DNA of 64,000 nt, from assembly GCF_001571225.1 (NCBI RefSeq), contig NZ_BCTJ01000019.1, positions 25,014 to 89,013 of the forward strand, in the 5' to 3' direction. Positions 55,484 to 64,000 of the stretch are shown here, in pieces. This DNA comes from Hydrogenophaga palleronii NBRC 102513. GTDB lineage: Bacteria > Pseudomonadota > Gammaproteobacteria > Burkholderiales > Burkholderiaceae_C. The notes under the pieces are model-generated. The model had not been told where the DNA came from and ran no database searches. It saw only the letters and a list, made by a program, of their open reading frames with translations. Every line of letters starts with the position of its first letter. Position 1 is the stretch's first letter. The position numbers were made by a program, and so were the translations under genes.

Positions 55484-55753
55484 TCAGTTGGGTCTGGCGG
55501 ATTGGCGCACGGTGTCCTGCACCCAATCGATGCCTTGCGCGATGGCGTAATCGGCCGCCGCGTCGTGGCTGGGAAAAGCGCTGTCAAAGCGCATCACGCG
55601 CGCGGTCGAGGCGCTGCCGTGGCCGCTGGCAATGGACACCTGAGCGGCAAAAAGTCCTCCGGGCAGTGCACACGGCGATGCCGCGATGCGGTACTTGCCC
55701 AGGGTGAGGGGAGAAAGTCTCTTGTTGGTCGTATTCGGAAAGTTATAAATCAT
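55484..55753 (-). CDS. Conserved hypothetical protein upstream of infA
   Basis: 89 codons from ATG at 55753 ([20 protein letters not shown]); the frame is open further upstream but those residues look non-coding. A compact alpha/beta domain with [40 protein letters not shown], resembling short proteins that co-occur with cold-shock or infA genes in Comamonadaceae. It precedes infA by 32 bp in the same direction. The function is unknown. Confidence 0.7.
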   Translation of the reverse strand: MIYNFPNTTNKRLSPLTLGKYRIAASPCALPGGLFAAQVSIASGHGSASTARVMRFDSAFPSHDAAADYAIAQGIDWVQDTVRQSARPN

Positions 55754-56140
55754 CAAAAACATCAGTGGGTCCGGCGCGCGGTCTTGGCCGCGGCATCGAA
55801 GGACCCGAAACAAACACAGGTGGCGGCCCCAACACCGGGGTGCCCTGCCGCTGGATCCGGTCCTGGCCTGGTTGTGCACAGGGCAGAAGGTCGGGACCGG
55901 CGCACGAGCCACGGCAGGGGCATCGGCAACAGCAGGGAGGAAGAGGGCCACGTGCTGTGAGAAAGCGGTGTGGCGCGGCGCCGAGGAGGGGCTGGACCAG
56001 CCGCCCCTCTGCCGGGGGCGGTGCGCCCGGGCGGTGAAGCTGGGACGCGGCTGGTCGCACTAGGCGACCGCGTAATGTAACACAGCGACGGAAAAACCGC
56101 CCCGGATTTCTCCGCTGGCCTGGTGGCACTCGTCTGGCTG
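55754..56140. other. GC-rich intergenic region
   Basis: No gene supported. It is GC-rich with a possible hairpin near 55984-56010 (GGGGCTGGACCAGCC type). It separates two minus-strand genes and may carry the promoter of the infA pair. Confidence 0.4.
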
Positions 56141-56869
56141 TCAGCACCGCAGGGCAAATTGTCGGTCACGGGTTTTCTTGCGCTCTGCGCGGATCCAGTC
56201 CTGTGTTCTTGCGGTTTTCGGTTGCCTGGCCAGCGCGTCGAGATAGGCGATTCTTTCGTTCAAGGCTCGGCATTCCTCCGCCCTCGCCATCCTTTGGTCG
56301 CGTGCGGTTGGTACCACAGTCACATGGGTTTGCCGCTGTTGTTCGGCGATGAGGCGGGCGGCAGCCGCCCGGTCACCTTCAGCGATCTCAACCTGCTGGG
56401 CAAAGGGCAGATGACCAGGCACGCTGACCATGCGGTCGATCAGTGCCCGGTGCTGGTTGCAATGGGTGTTGGCCCAGAAGCTGCCGCCGCTGTAAGCCTT
56501 GCAGTGGTACAGGGTGACACTGCCTGCGGATCGGGGTGACTCCACTGGTGGCGCCTGACGCTGCGGTGGAACCGCGTGAGCCGCGGGGGGCACTTCGGTC
56601 GGGGCACACGGCGTTGCCGACAGAACGGGCTGGCCTCGAACGATGCAACGGTACGCCGGCTGCATGGGCGCATCGGACACCGCGCGTTCCGCACCCACAG
56701 CCTGTTTCGCCTTTCGATCCAGCAGCCACGCATAGCCTTGGTAGAGGCCCAGCACGCCAACGATGGTGAACATCACCATCCAGAGGTTGAAGTCCCTGTT
56801 TTTCGGTGGCATGAACGGGCGCTCACGGCGCTCTCGTTCGTGCATGTACTCGCGGTCCTGCAGTCCCAT
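56141..56869 (-). CDS. Hypothetical membrane-anchored protein
   Basis: 242 codons. A short cytoplasmic head, then one membrane helix (FNLWMVMFTIVGVLGLYQGYAWLL), then an extracytoplasmic region with cysteine pairs (YRCIVRGQPVLSATPC and LYHCKAYSGGSFWANTHC) and a helical coiled-coil-like tail of charged residues (ARAEECRALNERIAYLDALARQPK). The DUF4124-like Cys layout is common in Burkholderiales envelope proteins. It is about 150 bp from minE and not part of the min operon by spacing. Confidence 0.7.
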   Translation of the reverse strand: MGLQDREYMHERERRERPFMPPKNRDFNLWMVMFTIVGVLGLYQGYAWLLDRKAKQAVGAERAVSDAPMQPAYRCIVRGQPVLSATPCAPTEVPPAAHAVPPQRQAPPVESPRSAGSVTLYHCKAYSGGSFWANTHCNQHRALIDRMVSVPGHLPFAQQVEIAEGDRAAAARLIAEQQRQTHVTVVPTARDQRMARAEECRALNERIAYLDALARQPKTARTQDWIRAERKKTRDRQFALRC

Positions 56870-57022
56870 ATCGGTGCCTCCCGTGCGCCTGCGGGCATGC
56901 AGACAAAACTGCCTCCGAAGATAGCCACGAAAGCCTCAACGGACGAGGGCAAACGCACGGAAAACGCCAATATCTGCTGTCACCCACTGGCGGCCTGCAC
57001 CACGGGCGCACGGCCTGACCGC

Positions 57023-57283
57023 TCACTTGCGATCGGGCAACTCGATCTTGACTTCGAGCACGTCCAGGTTGTCCTGGCGCTCGAGCTGGACCTTGATGTC
57101 GTCCTGGTTGATCTTGATGTACTTGCTGATGACCGCCACCAGTTCGCGTTGCAGTGCGGGCAGGTAATCGGGTTCGGACGCGCTGCGGCCGCTGCGCTCG
57201 TGCGCCAGGATGATCTGCAGACGCTCCTTGGCGACGCTCGCGGTTTTCTTCTTTTCGCCGAGCAGGAAGGAGAAAATTGACAT
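57023..57283 (-). CDS. minE: Cell division topological specificity factor MinE
   Basis: 86 codons. N-terminal amphipathic MinD-binding segment ([30 protein letters not shown]) and topological specificity domain ([45 protein letters not shown]). It stimulates MinD ATPase and moves the Min oscillator. The start lies 3 bp after the minD stop, as in most minCDE operons. Confidence 0.95.
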   Translation of the reverse strand: MSIFSFLLGEKKKTASVAKERLQIILAHERSGRSASEPDYLPALQRELVAVISKYIKINQDDIKVQLERQDNLDVLEVKIELPDRK

Positions 57284-57286
57284 GCC

Positions 57287-58102
57287 TTACTTCCCTCCGA
57301 ACAAGCGCTTGAAGAAACCGGTTTTTTCGGCTTCGATGAAGCGCATCGGTTTTTCGGCGCCAAGGAATCGGTCGATCACGTCGGCGTAGGCCTCGGCCAC
57401 GTCTGTGCCCTTGAGGTGGATGGCCGGCATGCCCTGGTTGGACGCGGTCAGCACGCTTTCGCTCTCGGGGATCACGCCGATGAGCTTGATGCGCAGGATG
57501 TCCTGGATGTCTTCCAGCGACAGCATCTGGCCATCGGCCACACGGCCCGGGTTGTAGCGCGTGATCAGCAGATGTTCCTTGATCGGGTCCTTGCCGTCGA
57601 TCGAGCGCTGGGTCTTGCTGCCCAGCATGCCCAGGATGCGGTCGGAGTCGCGCACGCTGGAGACTTCGGGGTTGGTCACGACCAGCGCCTCGTCGGCGTA
57701 GTGCATGGCCATCAGCGCACCGGCTTCGATGCCGGCGGGCGAGTCGCAGATGATGTATTCAAAACCCATCTCGCTCAGGTCGGTCAGCACCTTGTGCACA
57801 CCTTCCTGGCTCAGCGCGTCCTTGTCGCGCGTCTGGCTGGCGGCCAGCACGAACAGGTTGTCGCACTGCTTGTCCTTGATCAGCGCCTGGTTCAGGTTGG
57901 CTTCGCCCTGGATCACGTTGATCAGGTCGTACACCACGCGGCGTTCGCAACCCATGATCAGGTCCAGGTTGCGCAGGCCGACGTCGAAGTCGATGACGGC
58001 GGTCTTGTGGCCGCGCAAGGCCAGGCCGGCCGCGAAGCTGGCGCTGGTGGTGGTCTTGCCCACCCCGCCCTTGCCGGAAGTGACGACAACGATTTTGGTC
58101 AT
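57287..58102 (-). CDS. minD: Septum site-determining protein MinD
   Basis: 271 codons. Deviant Walker A KGGVGKTTTSA near residue 11, switch I FDVGLRNLDLI, switch II DSPAGIEAGALMA, and the C-terminal membrane-targeting amphipathic helix (FFKRLFGGK). It is a membrane-associated ATPase that recruits MinC and oscillates with MinE to place FtsZ. It lies between minC and minE on the same strand. Confidence 0.96.
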   Translation of the reverse strand: MTKIVVVTSGKGGVGKTTTSASFAAGLALRGHKTAVIDFDVGLRNLDLIMGCERRVVYDLINVIQGEANLNQALIKDKQCDNLFVLAASQTRDKDALSQEGVHKVLTDLSEMGFEYIICDSPAGIEAGALMAMHYADEALVVTNPEVSSVRDSDRILGMLGSKTQRSIDGKDPIKEHLLITRYNPGRVADGQMLSLEDIQDILRIKLIGVIPESESVLTASNQGMPAIHLKGTDVAEAYADVIDRFLGAEKPMRFIEAEKTGFFKRLFGGK

Positions 58103-58138
58103 GGTGAAAAGTCCTTGGATGCGAAAAAAGAAGAAGGC

Positions 58139-58909
58139 TCAGGCGCCGAGGGCATCGATCACGAGTTTGTCGCCATCGGGTCCGGGCACCAGGCGCACCT
58201 GGGCGGTCTTGCCGCGCACCGAGGCCGGCAGGTCCACTTCGCTGGTGCGGTAGATGCCCGCAATGGAAATCAGTTCGGGTTCCATGGACAGGGCAAAGAT
58301 GCGGGCGTCGGCATTGCCGCGCGCACCGGCAATCGCCTTGCCGCGCAGCGGCGCGTACACATGGATGTGGCCATCGGCGATCACCTCGGCGCCCGGATTG
58401 ACCATGGCCATCACCACGAGATCACGGCCGCGGGCATACACCTGCTGGCCGGAGCGCAACGGTTTGTCGATCACCAGGGCACCCGGCGGTGGCACCGGTG
58501 CGGCCACGGGTTCGGGTTCGCTGGTGGTTTCCTGGGCCGCCATCGGCAGGGTGGGCGGAGAGCGCTGCACCGTGGCGTCCGGCGTGGGCGTGAGGCCGGC
58601 GGCAATGGCCAGCTGGGTCTGTTCGATGGTGCCACCGCGCACCGCCAGCGGCAGCAGGCTGTACTGGCGCAACAGCGCCTGCAGGGCGCCGAAGTCGGGC
58701 AGGGCGTGGGCCTCGGCCACATTGAGCGGGTGCAGGTCGATGACCAGGGGATCGTTGTCGAAGAAGTCCGGCATGTCACCGAAACGCTGGGCCAGTTCTT
58801 CGGCCAGGCGGTCCAGGTTGGACGACTTGAGCATCAAGGCCACCAACGGCAAGTAGGCGCTCTTGATTTCGAATGTGGCGGGCGCGTTTCCTGTGAGGGC
58901 AACAGACAT
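58139..58909 (-). CDS. minC: Septum site-determining protein MinC
   Basis: 256 codons. N-terminal MinC_N domain (FEIKSAYLPLVALMLKS...) and C-terminal beta-helix MinC_C (SGQQVYARGRDLVVMAMVNPGAEVIADGHIHVYAPLRGKAIAGARG), joined by a proline-rich linker. It inhibits FtsZ assembly at the poles. First gene of minCDE; 36 bp before minD. The upstream region holds DnaA boxes (see the replication-origin-like entry). Confidence 0.95.
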   Translation of the reverse strand: MSVALTGNAPATFEIKSAYLPLVALMLKSSNLDRLAEELAQRFGDMPDFFDNDPLVIDLHPLNVAEAHALPDFGALQALLRQYSLLPLAVRGGTIEQTQLAIAAGLTPTPDATVQRSPPTLPMAAQETTSEPEPVAAPVPPPGALVIDKPLRSGQQVYARGRDLVVMAMVNPGAEVIADGHIHVYAPLRGKAIAGARGNADARIFALSMEPELISIAGIYRTSEVDLPASVRGKTAQVRLVPGPDGDKLVIDALGA

Positions 58910-59063
58910 GGGAGAAACAGATCCAAAAACGGGCCAACCGCAGAGGCCACGCCGGGGCGGCAGCGATGGCCGTGAAGCGGGGCATCTTAACAGCCGCTCC
59001 GGCCCGGTTCGGCGCCAGCCCGCGCCGAGGTGTCAGGGCATGTTTCCGGCTGGATGGCTCCAA

Positions 59064-59285
59064 GTTGATAACAACGCTGTGCATAACTTTTTAACAAAGC
59101 AATGGTTATCCACAGAAGGTGTGTTGTCCAGATTCTTATCCCCGTTCCGCTTTTCCGGCAACAGCCCGCTTCACACAGACTTTTGAGTGATCCAAGTTCT
59201 TGATCTGAAAAGAAAAAGGGCGCTTGTCCACACAAAACAGCGCCCTCTACTACTACTGCTATTTGTATTTAAAGATTTATAAGAA
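59064..59285 (+). other. Origin-like element: DnaA-box cluster, CTA trinucleotides and AT-rich tract
   Basis: DnaA-box-like sequences: TTATGCACA on the minus strand (59078-59086), TTATCCACA (59106-59114), TTGTCCAGA (59124-59132), TTATCCCCG (59136-59144) and TTGTCCACA (59224-59232). The last is followed after a short GC-rich run by CTACTACTACTGCTA (59247-59261) and an AT-rich stretch (59261-59285). DnaA box, then GC run, then CTA-type trinucleotides, then AT-rich DNA is the core unwinding pattern described for bacterial origins (DnaA-trios). No dnaA gene is in the window. It could instead be a DnaA titration site. Confidence 0.55.
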
Positions 59286-59332
59286 GAAGAGAGAGCGCAG
59301 CTTTCGCCGCGCAAACTGCTCCAAAACCGGGT

Positions 59333-59974
59333 TCAGACCGGGCCGGCCTTGTGGCCGTGCTCACCGTGGCGCGGCCCCTTTTGGCCCTGGTGGCCATGAC
59401 CGCGGTGCATGCTGGCGCGCTGGAAACCACCGATTCGTTTGGAATCGAATACTTTTTGCTGCTCCGGGTTGAGCTGGGCATAAAAAGCCTTGATGGCATC
59501 CACGCGTTTGGCCATGGCCGCGTCGCGTTCGGCTTTCAGGGCCTGCATCTTGTCCAGGCGCTGCGGTGTGGTCAGCTTGGTCCAGTCTTCACGGCTGCCA
59601 CGTTCGCGCGCCGGGCCCACACCAGCTTGCGGCTGGGTGCGTGCGATGAAGGCGTTCCAGGCCGGTTCCTGTGCCGGAGTGAGCTTGAGCTCGTCTTTGA
59701 GGGCCGCCTGGCGTTCGGCCATCTTCTGTTGGGCATGGGCCCGGTGTTCGGCGCGTTTCTGCTCACGTTGCTCGGCGCTCAGGCGCTCGGGCCGGGGTGC
59801 CACCGGGGTGGCAGGCTGGGCAGTGGTGTTGGCTTGTGCCACCACGGTGAGGGTCGGGGCCGTGGCTTCGGCTGGCTGCAGGGCCGAAGCCTGCACGATG
59901 GCGGTGGCGAAGGTGCCCACCAGGGCGGTGGCCAGGGTGGTGGCGATCAGGGCGCGTTGGGGAAGCGATTTCAT
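59333..59974 (-). CDS. LTXXQ/Spy-CpxP family periplasmic protein
   Basis: 213 codons. Signal peptide (ALIATTLATALVGTFATAIVQASA), a proline-alanine spacer, then a helical domain with two LTPAQEPAWNAF-type motifs (LTPAQ and LNPEQQKVFD), matching the LTXXQ repeat of Spy/CpxP periplasmic chaperones that respond to envelope stress and metals. The C-terminus is His-rich (MHRGHGHQGQKGPRHGEHGHK), which might bind copper or another metal. It lies between the origin-like site and the copper regulon, so it may belong to the metal-stress response. Confidence 0.82.
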   Translation of the reverse strand: MKSLPQRALIATTLATALVGTFATAIVQASALQPAEATAPTLTVVAQANTTAQPATPVAPRPERLSAEQREQKRAEHRAHAQQKMAERQAALKDELKLTPAQEPAWNAFIARTQPQAGVGPARERGSREDWTKLTTPQRLDKMQALKAERDAAMAKRVDAIKAFYAQLNPEQQKVFDSKRIGGFQRASMHRGHGHQGQKGPRHGEHGHKAGPV

Positions 59975-60100
59975 GGGGACTCCTGGTGACGGTTGAAGAG
60001 CTTCTTCACAGTGACCGGTGGGTCGGGCTGTGGAGTGCTTTCAGTGTCGGGATCCCGTGTTTCCGTGCCGTGCCCCTGATGTCGCGGCTTGGTAAAGTTT

Positions 60101-60601
60101 TTACCGGCTTTTTGCAGCAAATGTGCAAGCGGGCTGGCCCAGGTCGTCCAGGATGGGACAGTCGGGCCGTTCGTCACCCGGGCACAGGTGCAGCAGCTGG
60201 CCCATGGTGCGCTGCATGGCCTGCAGGGCTTCGATGCGCTGGGCCAGTTCGTCCAGGTGTTTTTGCGCGATGCGCTTGACGCTGGCGCTGCTGCGCCGGC
60301 GGTTGTGCCACAGGCTCACCAGTTCGGTGATGGCATCGAGGCCAAAACCCATGTCGCGTGCCCGGCGGATGAAGCGCAGGGTGTGCACATCGGCCAGGCT
60401 GTACTGGCGGTAGTTGCTGTCGGTGCGCGGCACCGGGGCCAGCAGGCCCAGGGTTTCGTAGTGGCGCAGCATTTTCGGCGAGATGCCGCTCAGCGTGGCC
60501 GCCCGGCCGATGCTGACCGGCCAGCGGATCAGCGCGTCACCGGGCTGGCCGGTGTCGGCGTCCATCACCGGTGGTGGTGTGCTGGCGCGTTCGCGGGCCA
60601 T
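60101..60601 (-). CDS. cueR: CueR-like MerR family copper-responsive regulator
   Basis: 166 codons from ATG at 60601; the frame is open to 60760 but lies inside copZ. N-terminal MerR HTH: IGRAATLSGISPKMLRHYETLGLLAPVPRTDSNYRQYS. C-terminal metal-binding loop with CPGDERPDCPILDDL, the pattern of CueR-type Cu(I) regulators. It remodels 19-bp-spacer promoters on metal binding. Located just after copZ, whose gene starts upstream on the same strand, and divergent from copA. The first 30 residues extend beyond the usual CueR N-terminus, so the start could be internal. Confidence 0.86.
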   Translation of the reverse strand: MARERASTPPPVMDADTGQPGDALIRWPVSIGRAATLSGISPKMLRHYETLGLLAPVPRTDSNYRQYSLADVHTLRFIRRARDMGFGLDAITELVSLWHNRRRSSASVKRIAQKHLDELAQRIEALQAMQRTMGQLLHLCPGDERPDCPILDDLGQPACTFAAKSR

Positions 60602-60605
60602 GGCT

Positions 60606-60803
60606 TCAGGCCACCACCGAATAACCTTCTTCGCGGATCGCGGCGGCCAGCGCTTCGCGGTCCTGCGTGCTGTCGATTTCGACCAGGTTCTGGCTGCGGT
60701 CGATGTGCACGCTGGCCTGCGGGTCGAGCTGGCGGATGGCACCGGCCACGGCTTTTTCACAGTGGCCGCAGGTCATGCCCTGTACCTTGAGTTGTTGTTT
60801 CAT
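60606..60803 (-). CDS. copZ: Copper chaperone CopZ-like (HMA domain)
   Basis: 65 codons from ATG at 60803, with GGAG 6 nt upstream. The heavy-metal-associated domain with [15 protein letters not shown], in which the two Cys form the Cu(I)-binding MxCxxC site. Usual length. It passes Cu(I) to CopA or signals to CueR. First gene of the copZ-cueR unit, divergent from copA; cueR follows 4 bp after its stop. Confidence 0.88.
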   Translation of the reverse strand: MKQQLKVQGMTCGHCEKAVAGAIRQLDPQASVHIDRSQNLVEIDSTQDREALAAAIREEGYSVVA

Positions 60804-60840
60804 CTGGATCTCCTGGGTAGTGGAAGTGAACGGTGCATGC

Positions 60841-60871
60841 ATTGTGATCCTTGACATGGTGTCAAGGTCAA
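60841..60871 (-). promoter_or_regulatory. CueR-type promoter of copZ-cueR
   Basis: On the minus strand: -35 TTGACC (60871-60866), a 19-bp spacer and -10 CACAAT (60846-60841). The spacer holds a perfect palindrome CCTTGACA-TGG-TGTCAAGG (60849-60867). A 19-bp spacer with a central palindrome is the MerR-family hallmark. Confidence 0.8.
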
Positions 60872-60904
60872 GCGCCATCAGGTCACACTTCGCAACAAGC
60901 TCGC

Positions 60905-60935
60905 TTGACCTTGCCACGGTGGTAAAGCTTATGCT
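60905..60935 (+). promoter_or_regulatory. CueR-type promoter of copA
   Basis: -35 TTGACC (60905-60910), a 19-bp spacer and -10 TATGCT (60930-60935). The spacer contains an imperfect palindrome, CTTGCCA-CGG-TGGTAAAG. Transcription would start near 60942, about at the copA start codon. Confidence 0.8.
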
Positions 60936-60942
60936 GGCCCCC

Positions 60943-63282
60943 ATGAACACGACGATCACCGCCACGGCAGCCGAAGGCGCTGCCACACCCCCTTCCGCAC
61001 CTTCGTATCCACCGGTCCAGATCGATCTCGGCATCGGTGGCATGACCTGCGCGTCCTGCGTCACGCGGGTGGAAAAGGCCTTGCGCAAACAGGAGGGCGT
61101 GGGTGATGCCACGGTCAATCTCGCGACCGAATCGGCGCGTGTCACCTTGAGCAGCGGCGACGCGCAGGAATCGCTGGCACGCATCAAGCGCGCGGTGCGC
61201 GATGCCGGCTACGAGCCACGCACGCTGGATGCCATGGATGCCGACGACAAGGCGCTGGTCTACGGCGTGCCGCGTGATCTGTGGCCGGTGCTGGCGGGGG
61301 TGTTGTTGTCCTTGCCGCTGGTGCTGCCCATGGTGGGTGATCTGTTCGGCCAGCACTGGATGTTGCCGGCCTGGGCGCAGTTCCTGCTCGCCACGCCGGT
61401 GCAGTTCGTGCTGGGTGCGCGCTTCTACCGCGCCGCCTGGCACGCACTCAAGGCCTGGACCGGCAACATGGAACTGCTGGTGGCGATCGGCACCACGGCC
61501 GGCTGGGCCTTGTCCACCTGGCTGTGGTGGCGCGCAGCGCCGGGCGAAACGGTGCACCTGTACTACGAAGCTTCGGCGGTGGTGATCACGCTGGTGTTGC
61601 TGGGCAAGTGGCTGGAGGCGCGCGCCAAACGCCAGACCACCAGCGCCATCCGTGCCCTGCACGCCTTGCGGCCCGAGCGCGCGCATCTGCTGCCCGACGG
61701 CGTGCGCCGCACCGAGAGCACCGATGTGGCGGTGGACGAACTGCTGCCGGGTGATCTCATCCGTGTGCTGCCGGGTGAGCGTTTTGCTGCCGACGGTACG
61801 GTGGTGCAAGGCCAGACGCAGGCCGACGAATCCATGCTGACCGGCGAAGCCATGCCGGTGGCCAAGGAGGTGGGTGATGCGGTCACCGGCGGTTCGCTCA
61901 ATGGTGAAGGCGCGGTGGATGTGCAGGTGCGTGCCGTGGGTGCGCAGAGCGTGCTGGCCCACATCATCGGCCTGGTGCAGGACGCACAGGCCGGCAAGGC
62001 GCCGGTGCAGCGCATGGTGGACCAGGTGGCCGCGGTGTTCGTGCCGGTGGTGTTGCTGATCGCGCTGGGCACTTTGCTGGCCTGGTGGTGGAGCGGCGCC
62101 CCGCTGGAAGAAGCGCTGTTGCACGCGGTCGCGGTGCTGGTGATCGCCTGCCCGTGTGCACTGGGTCTGGCGACGCCGGCCGCCATCATGGCCGGCACTG
62201 GCGTGGCGGCGCAGCACGGCATCCTCATCAAGGACGCTGAAGCGCTGGAGATTGCGCACAAGGTGGACACCGTGGCGTTCGACAAGACCGGCACGCTCAC
62301 CGAAGGCCGCCCGCGCCTGCTGGTGATCGAGGCAGCGCCCGGCGTGGACGAAGAGGCGGTGCTGCAGGCGGCTGCGGCGCTGCAGGCGCAGAGCGCGCAC
62401 CCGTTGGCGCGTGCGGTATTGGAAGCCGCGGCCTCGCGTGACATTGCCGTGGCAGCCGACGCGGCCCAGGCCGTACAGGCGGTGTCGGGCCGGGGCAACC
62501 AGGGCCGGGTGAAGGGCGCTTTGCTGGCGCTCGGCAGCCTGCGCTGGATGGGTGAACTGGGGGCCGCCCTGGGCCCGCTGGCCGAGCGTGCGGACGCGCT
62601 GCAGGCCGAAGGCGCCACGGTGTCGGTGCTGGCAACGCAGTTGCCTGCCGAAGGCACGGCCGCGCCCGGTTGGGCACCACTGGCCCTGCTGGCTTTTGGT
62701 GATGAACCCAAGCCCGGTGCGGCGCGCGCCATCGCCGGCCTGCGTGCGCAGGGTGTGCGCGTGTTCATGGTGTCGGGCGACAACCGCGGTGCGGCGCTGG
62801 CCATGGCGGCCCGGCTCGGTTTGCGCGCAGACCAGGACGAGGTGGTGGCCGAGGTGCTGCCGGCGGACAAGGCCGACGTGGTGCGGCAGTTGCGCATCGG
62901 CACCATGGGCGGCCCGTCGCACACCGTGGCCATGGTGGGCGATGGTGTGAACGACGCGCCGGCCCTGGCGGCGGCTGATGTCGGCATGGCCATGAGCCAC
63001 AGCCAGGGCGCCAGTGCCGACGTGGCGATGCACGCCGCCGGCATCACCCTGATGCGCGGTGACCCGATGCTGGTGGCGGCGGCGCTGGACATCTCGCGCC
63101 GCACGGTGCGCAAGATCCGGCAGAACCTGTTCTGGGCCTTTGTCTACAACGTGGCCGGCATTCCGCTGGCGGCGCTGGGTTTCCTGAGCCCGGTGGTGGC
63201 GGGTGCGGCGATGGCGCTGAGTTCGGTCAGCGTGGTGAGCAACGCCTTGTTGCTCAAGCGCTGGACACCGCCGCGGCGCTGA
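60943..63282 (+). CDS. copA: Copper-exporting P1B-type ATPase
   Basis: 779 codons from ATG at 60943; the ATG at 60931 is also in frame. Domain order: one N-terminal HMA domain ([16 protein letters not shown], residues about 25-95), eight membrane helices, the actuator with TGEAMP, the CPC metal motif in [13 protein letters not shown] near 405, the phosphorylation site DKTGTLTEG near 447 and the hinge [10 protein letters not shown] near 667. CPC marks Cu(I) transport. It exports Cu(I) to the periplasm and is induced by CueR. Length normal for single-HMA CopA. The mRNA may be leaderless (see promoter). Confidence 0.95.
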   Translation: MNTTITATAAEGAATPPSAPSYPPVQIDLGIGGMTCASCVTRVEKALRKQEGVGDATVNLATESARVTLSSGDAQESLARIKRAVRDAGYEPRTLDAMDADDKALVYGVPRDLWPVLAGVLLSLPLVLPMVGDLFGQHWMLPAWAQFLLATPVQFVLGARFYRAAWHALKAWTGNMELLVAIGTTAGWALSTWLWWRAAPGETVHLYYEASAVVITLVLLGKWLEARAKRQTTSAIRALHALRPERAHLLPDGVRRTESTDVAVDELLPGDLIRVLPGERFAADGTVVQGQTQADESMLTGEAMPVAKEVGDAVTGGSLNGEGAVDVQVRAVGAQSVLAHIIGLVQDAQAGKAPVQRMVDQVAAVFVPVVLLIALGTLLAWWWSGAPLEEALLHAVAVLVIACPCALGLATPAAIMAGTGVAAQHGILIKDAEALEIAHKVDTVAFDKTGTLTEGRPRLLVIEAAPGVDEEAVLQAAAALQAQSAHPLARAVLEAAASRDIAVAADAAQAVQAVSGRGNQGRVKGALLALGSLRWMGELGAALGPLAERADALQAEGATVSVLATQLPAEGTAAPGWAPLALLAFGDEPKPGAARAIAGLRAQGVRVFMVSGDNRGAALAMAARLGLRADQDEVVAEVLPADKADVVRQLRIGTMGGPSHTVAMVGDGVNDAPALAAADVGMAMSHSQGASADVAMHAAGITLMRGDPMLVAAALDISRRTVRKIRQNLFWAFVYNVAGIPLAALGFLSPVVAGAAMALSSVSVVSNALLLKRWTPPRR

Positions 63283-63370
63283 AGCAAGGCCGCGCGCAAC
63301 GGGCTTGACGCAGGTCAAGGCCGTGCGGCGCGCGCTGCGCGATGCTCGCTGTCTCACCTGGAGACAACCG

Positions 63371-63964
63371 ATGACCCACGACGCAGTGCGCGTGATCCGT
63401 GACGAACACGCAGGCTTGAGCGCGATGTTGAAATCGCTCTCGCACATGGTGCGTGTGGGCCCCGATGCACCCGAGATCGGTGGGCGTGACCGTTACTTCG
63501 ATGTGTTGCGCGCCATGCTGTTCTACATCGACGCCTTCCCCGAGAAGAACCACCACCCGAAAGAATCCAACCTGCTGTTTCCGCGCCTGGCGCGTGCTGC
63601 GCCGGACCTGATGCCGACCATCGAACAACTCGAACGCGACCACATGAGCGGCGAGATGCGGGTGCGCGAACTGATGCACCTGTTGATGGCCTGGGAGTAC
63701 CTGGGCGAACTGCACCGGCCAGCGTTCGAGAACGAGGCGGTGCGTTACGTGGTCTTCTACCTCGACCACATGAAGCTGGAAGAAACCGTGTTGCTGCCGG
63801 TGGCCGAGAAGGCACTGACCGAGGCCGACTGGGCCGTGCTGGACGAAGCCTTTTGTGGCCATGCCGATCCGCTGAGCACGCGCCGGCTGCGCGATCCGGC
63901 CTACGACCGCCTGTTCACGCGCATCGTGATGCACACGCCGGCGCCTCTGGGCCTCGGGGAGTAA
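63371..63964 (+). CDS. Hemerythrin-domain protein
   Basis: 197 codons from ATG at 63371. Hemerythrin HHE cation-binding fold: MTHDAVRVIRDEHAGLSAMLKSL, the metal-ligand block FPEKNHHPKESNLLFPRL, LERDHMSGEMRVRELM, and YLDHMKLEETVLLPVAEKAL. The His/Glu set appears complete for a non-haem di-iron site. It may sense oxygen or nitric oxide or buffer iron. It follows copA by 88 bp in the same direction, but no clear operon signal connects them. Confidence 0.85.
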   Translation: MTHDAVRVIRDEHAGLSAMLKSLSHMVRVGPDAPEIGGRDRYFDVLRAMLFYIDAFPEKNHHPKESNLLFPRLARAAPDLMPTIEQLERDHMSGEMRVRELMHLLMAWEYLGELHRPAFENEAVRYVVFYLDHMKLEETVLLPVAEKALTEADWAVLDEAFCGHADPLSTRRLRDPAYDRLFTRIVMHTPAPLGLGE

Positions 63965-64000
63965 GAGGACGCTCCCCCCTGCGCCGCTGACGAGGCTTCG

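Noticed and set aside
60883..63447. 854-codon minus-strand open frame opposite copA
   Set aside because: Antisense of the copper ATPase; no domain, extreme His/Arg content.

Overview
The window looks like a chromosomal segment of a high-GC betaproteobacterium of the Burkholderiales, most likely a Comamonadaceae member (Hydrogenophaga-like). This rests on the high-GC codon use of the core genes, a Burkholderiales-type 16-strand porin, a DUF4148 periplasmic protein, an infA next to a small conserved protein, and a CueR/CopZ/CopA set. No rRNA or tRNA gene was recognised. The placement is inference from gene content, not from a marker gene.

Region 1 (1-15281) is an accessory defence and mobility island. 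It opens inside a Wadjet system (JetA/DUF3375 on the minus strand, running off the left edge), translationally coupled to a large superfamily-1 helicase-nuclease. Two small hypothetical genes follow on the plus strand, then a Tn7-like transposition operon: tnsA, tnsB, tnsC and a long TnsD-like tniQ, each overlapping the next by 4 bp, plus a tandem HAD-domain protein 38 bp downstream. The tnsA leader holds CATCTAAAA repeats, a predicted structured RNA with an intrinsic terminator, and a 25-codon leader ORF.

Region 2 (15282-23318) is an 8037-bp mobile element that can be delimited to the base. Its TGTAGGTTCTCAGA terminal inverted repeats contain 19-bp subrepeats like those of Tn402/Tn5053/Tn7-class elements, and it is flanked by a perfect 5-bp duplication, TTTGT. 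No transposase gene lies inside it. It carries an Mrr-type nuclease, a membrane-anchored HEPN-like protein, a CoiA-like nuclease, several unknown genes, and two sites that look like integron attC sites. It lies about 10 bp from an IS3-family transposase remnant.

Region 3 (23471-30792) is a cobalamin-riboswitch-controlled operon: TonB receptor, BtuF/BtuC/BtuD-type ABC importer, a CbiX-like/[2Fe-2S] ferredoxin fusion and a luciferase-like flavin oxidoreductase, with nearly every start overlapping the preceding stop. Region 4 (30869-43680) holds two small envelope proteins, a porin, and a divergently regulated uptake/catabolic operon: peptide-type ABC importer, M81 peptidase, class-III aminotransferase and phosphotriesterase-like hydrolase. 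A TetR regulator and a perfect 8+8 bp palindrome sit at its promoter.

Region 5 (43721-51714) has two TetR-controlled lipid/CoA-type modules. One is SDR, saccharopine-dehydrogenase-like, acyl-CoA synthetase and glutaredoxin. The other is SDR, MATE pump and hotdog thioesterase. Both have clear palindromic operators. Region 6 (51824-58909) is housekeeping: DUF4148 protein, DnaQ-like exonuclease, DAHP synthase, patatin, infA and minCDE. Between minC and the next gene (59078-59285) lies a DnaA-box cluster followed by CTA trinucleotide repeats and an AT-rich tract, resembling the core of a replication origin. The window ends with an LTXXQ periplasmic protein, the cueR-copZ / copA copper-export divergon with two 19-bp-spacer MerR-type promoters, and a hemerythrin-domain protein.
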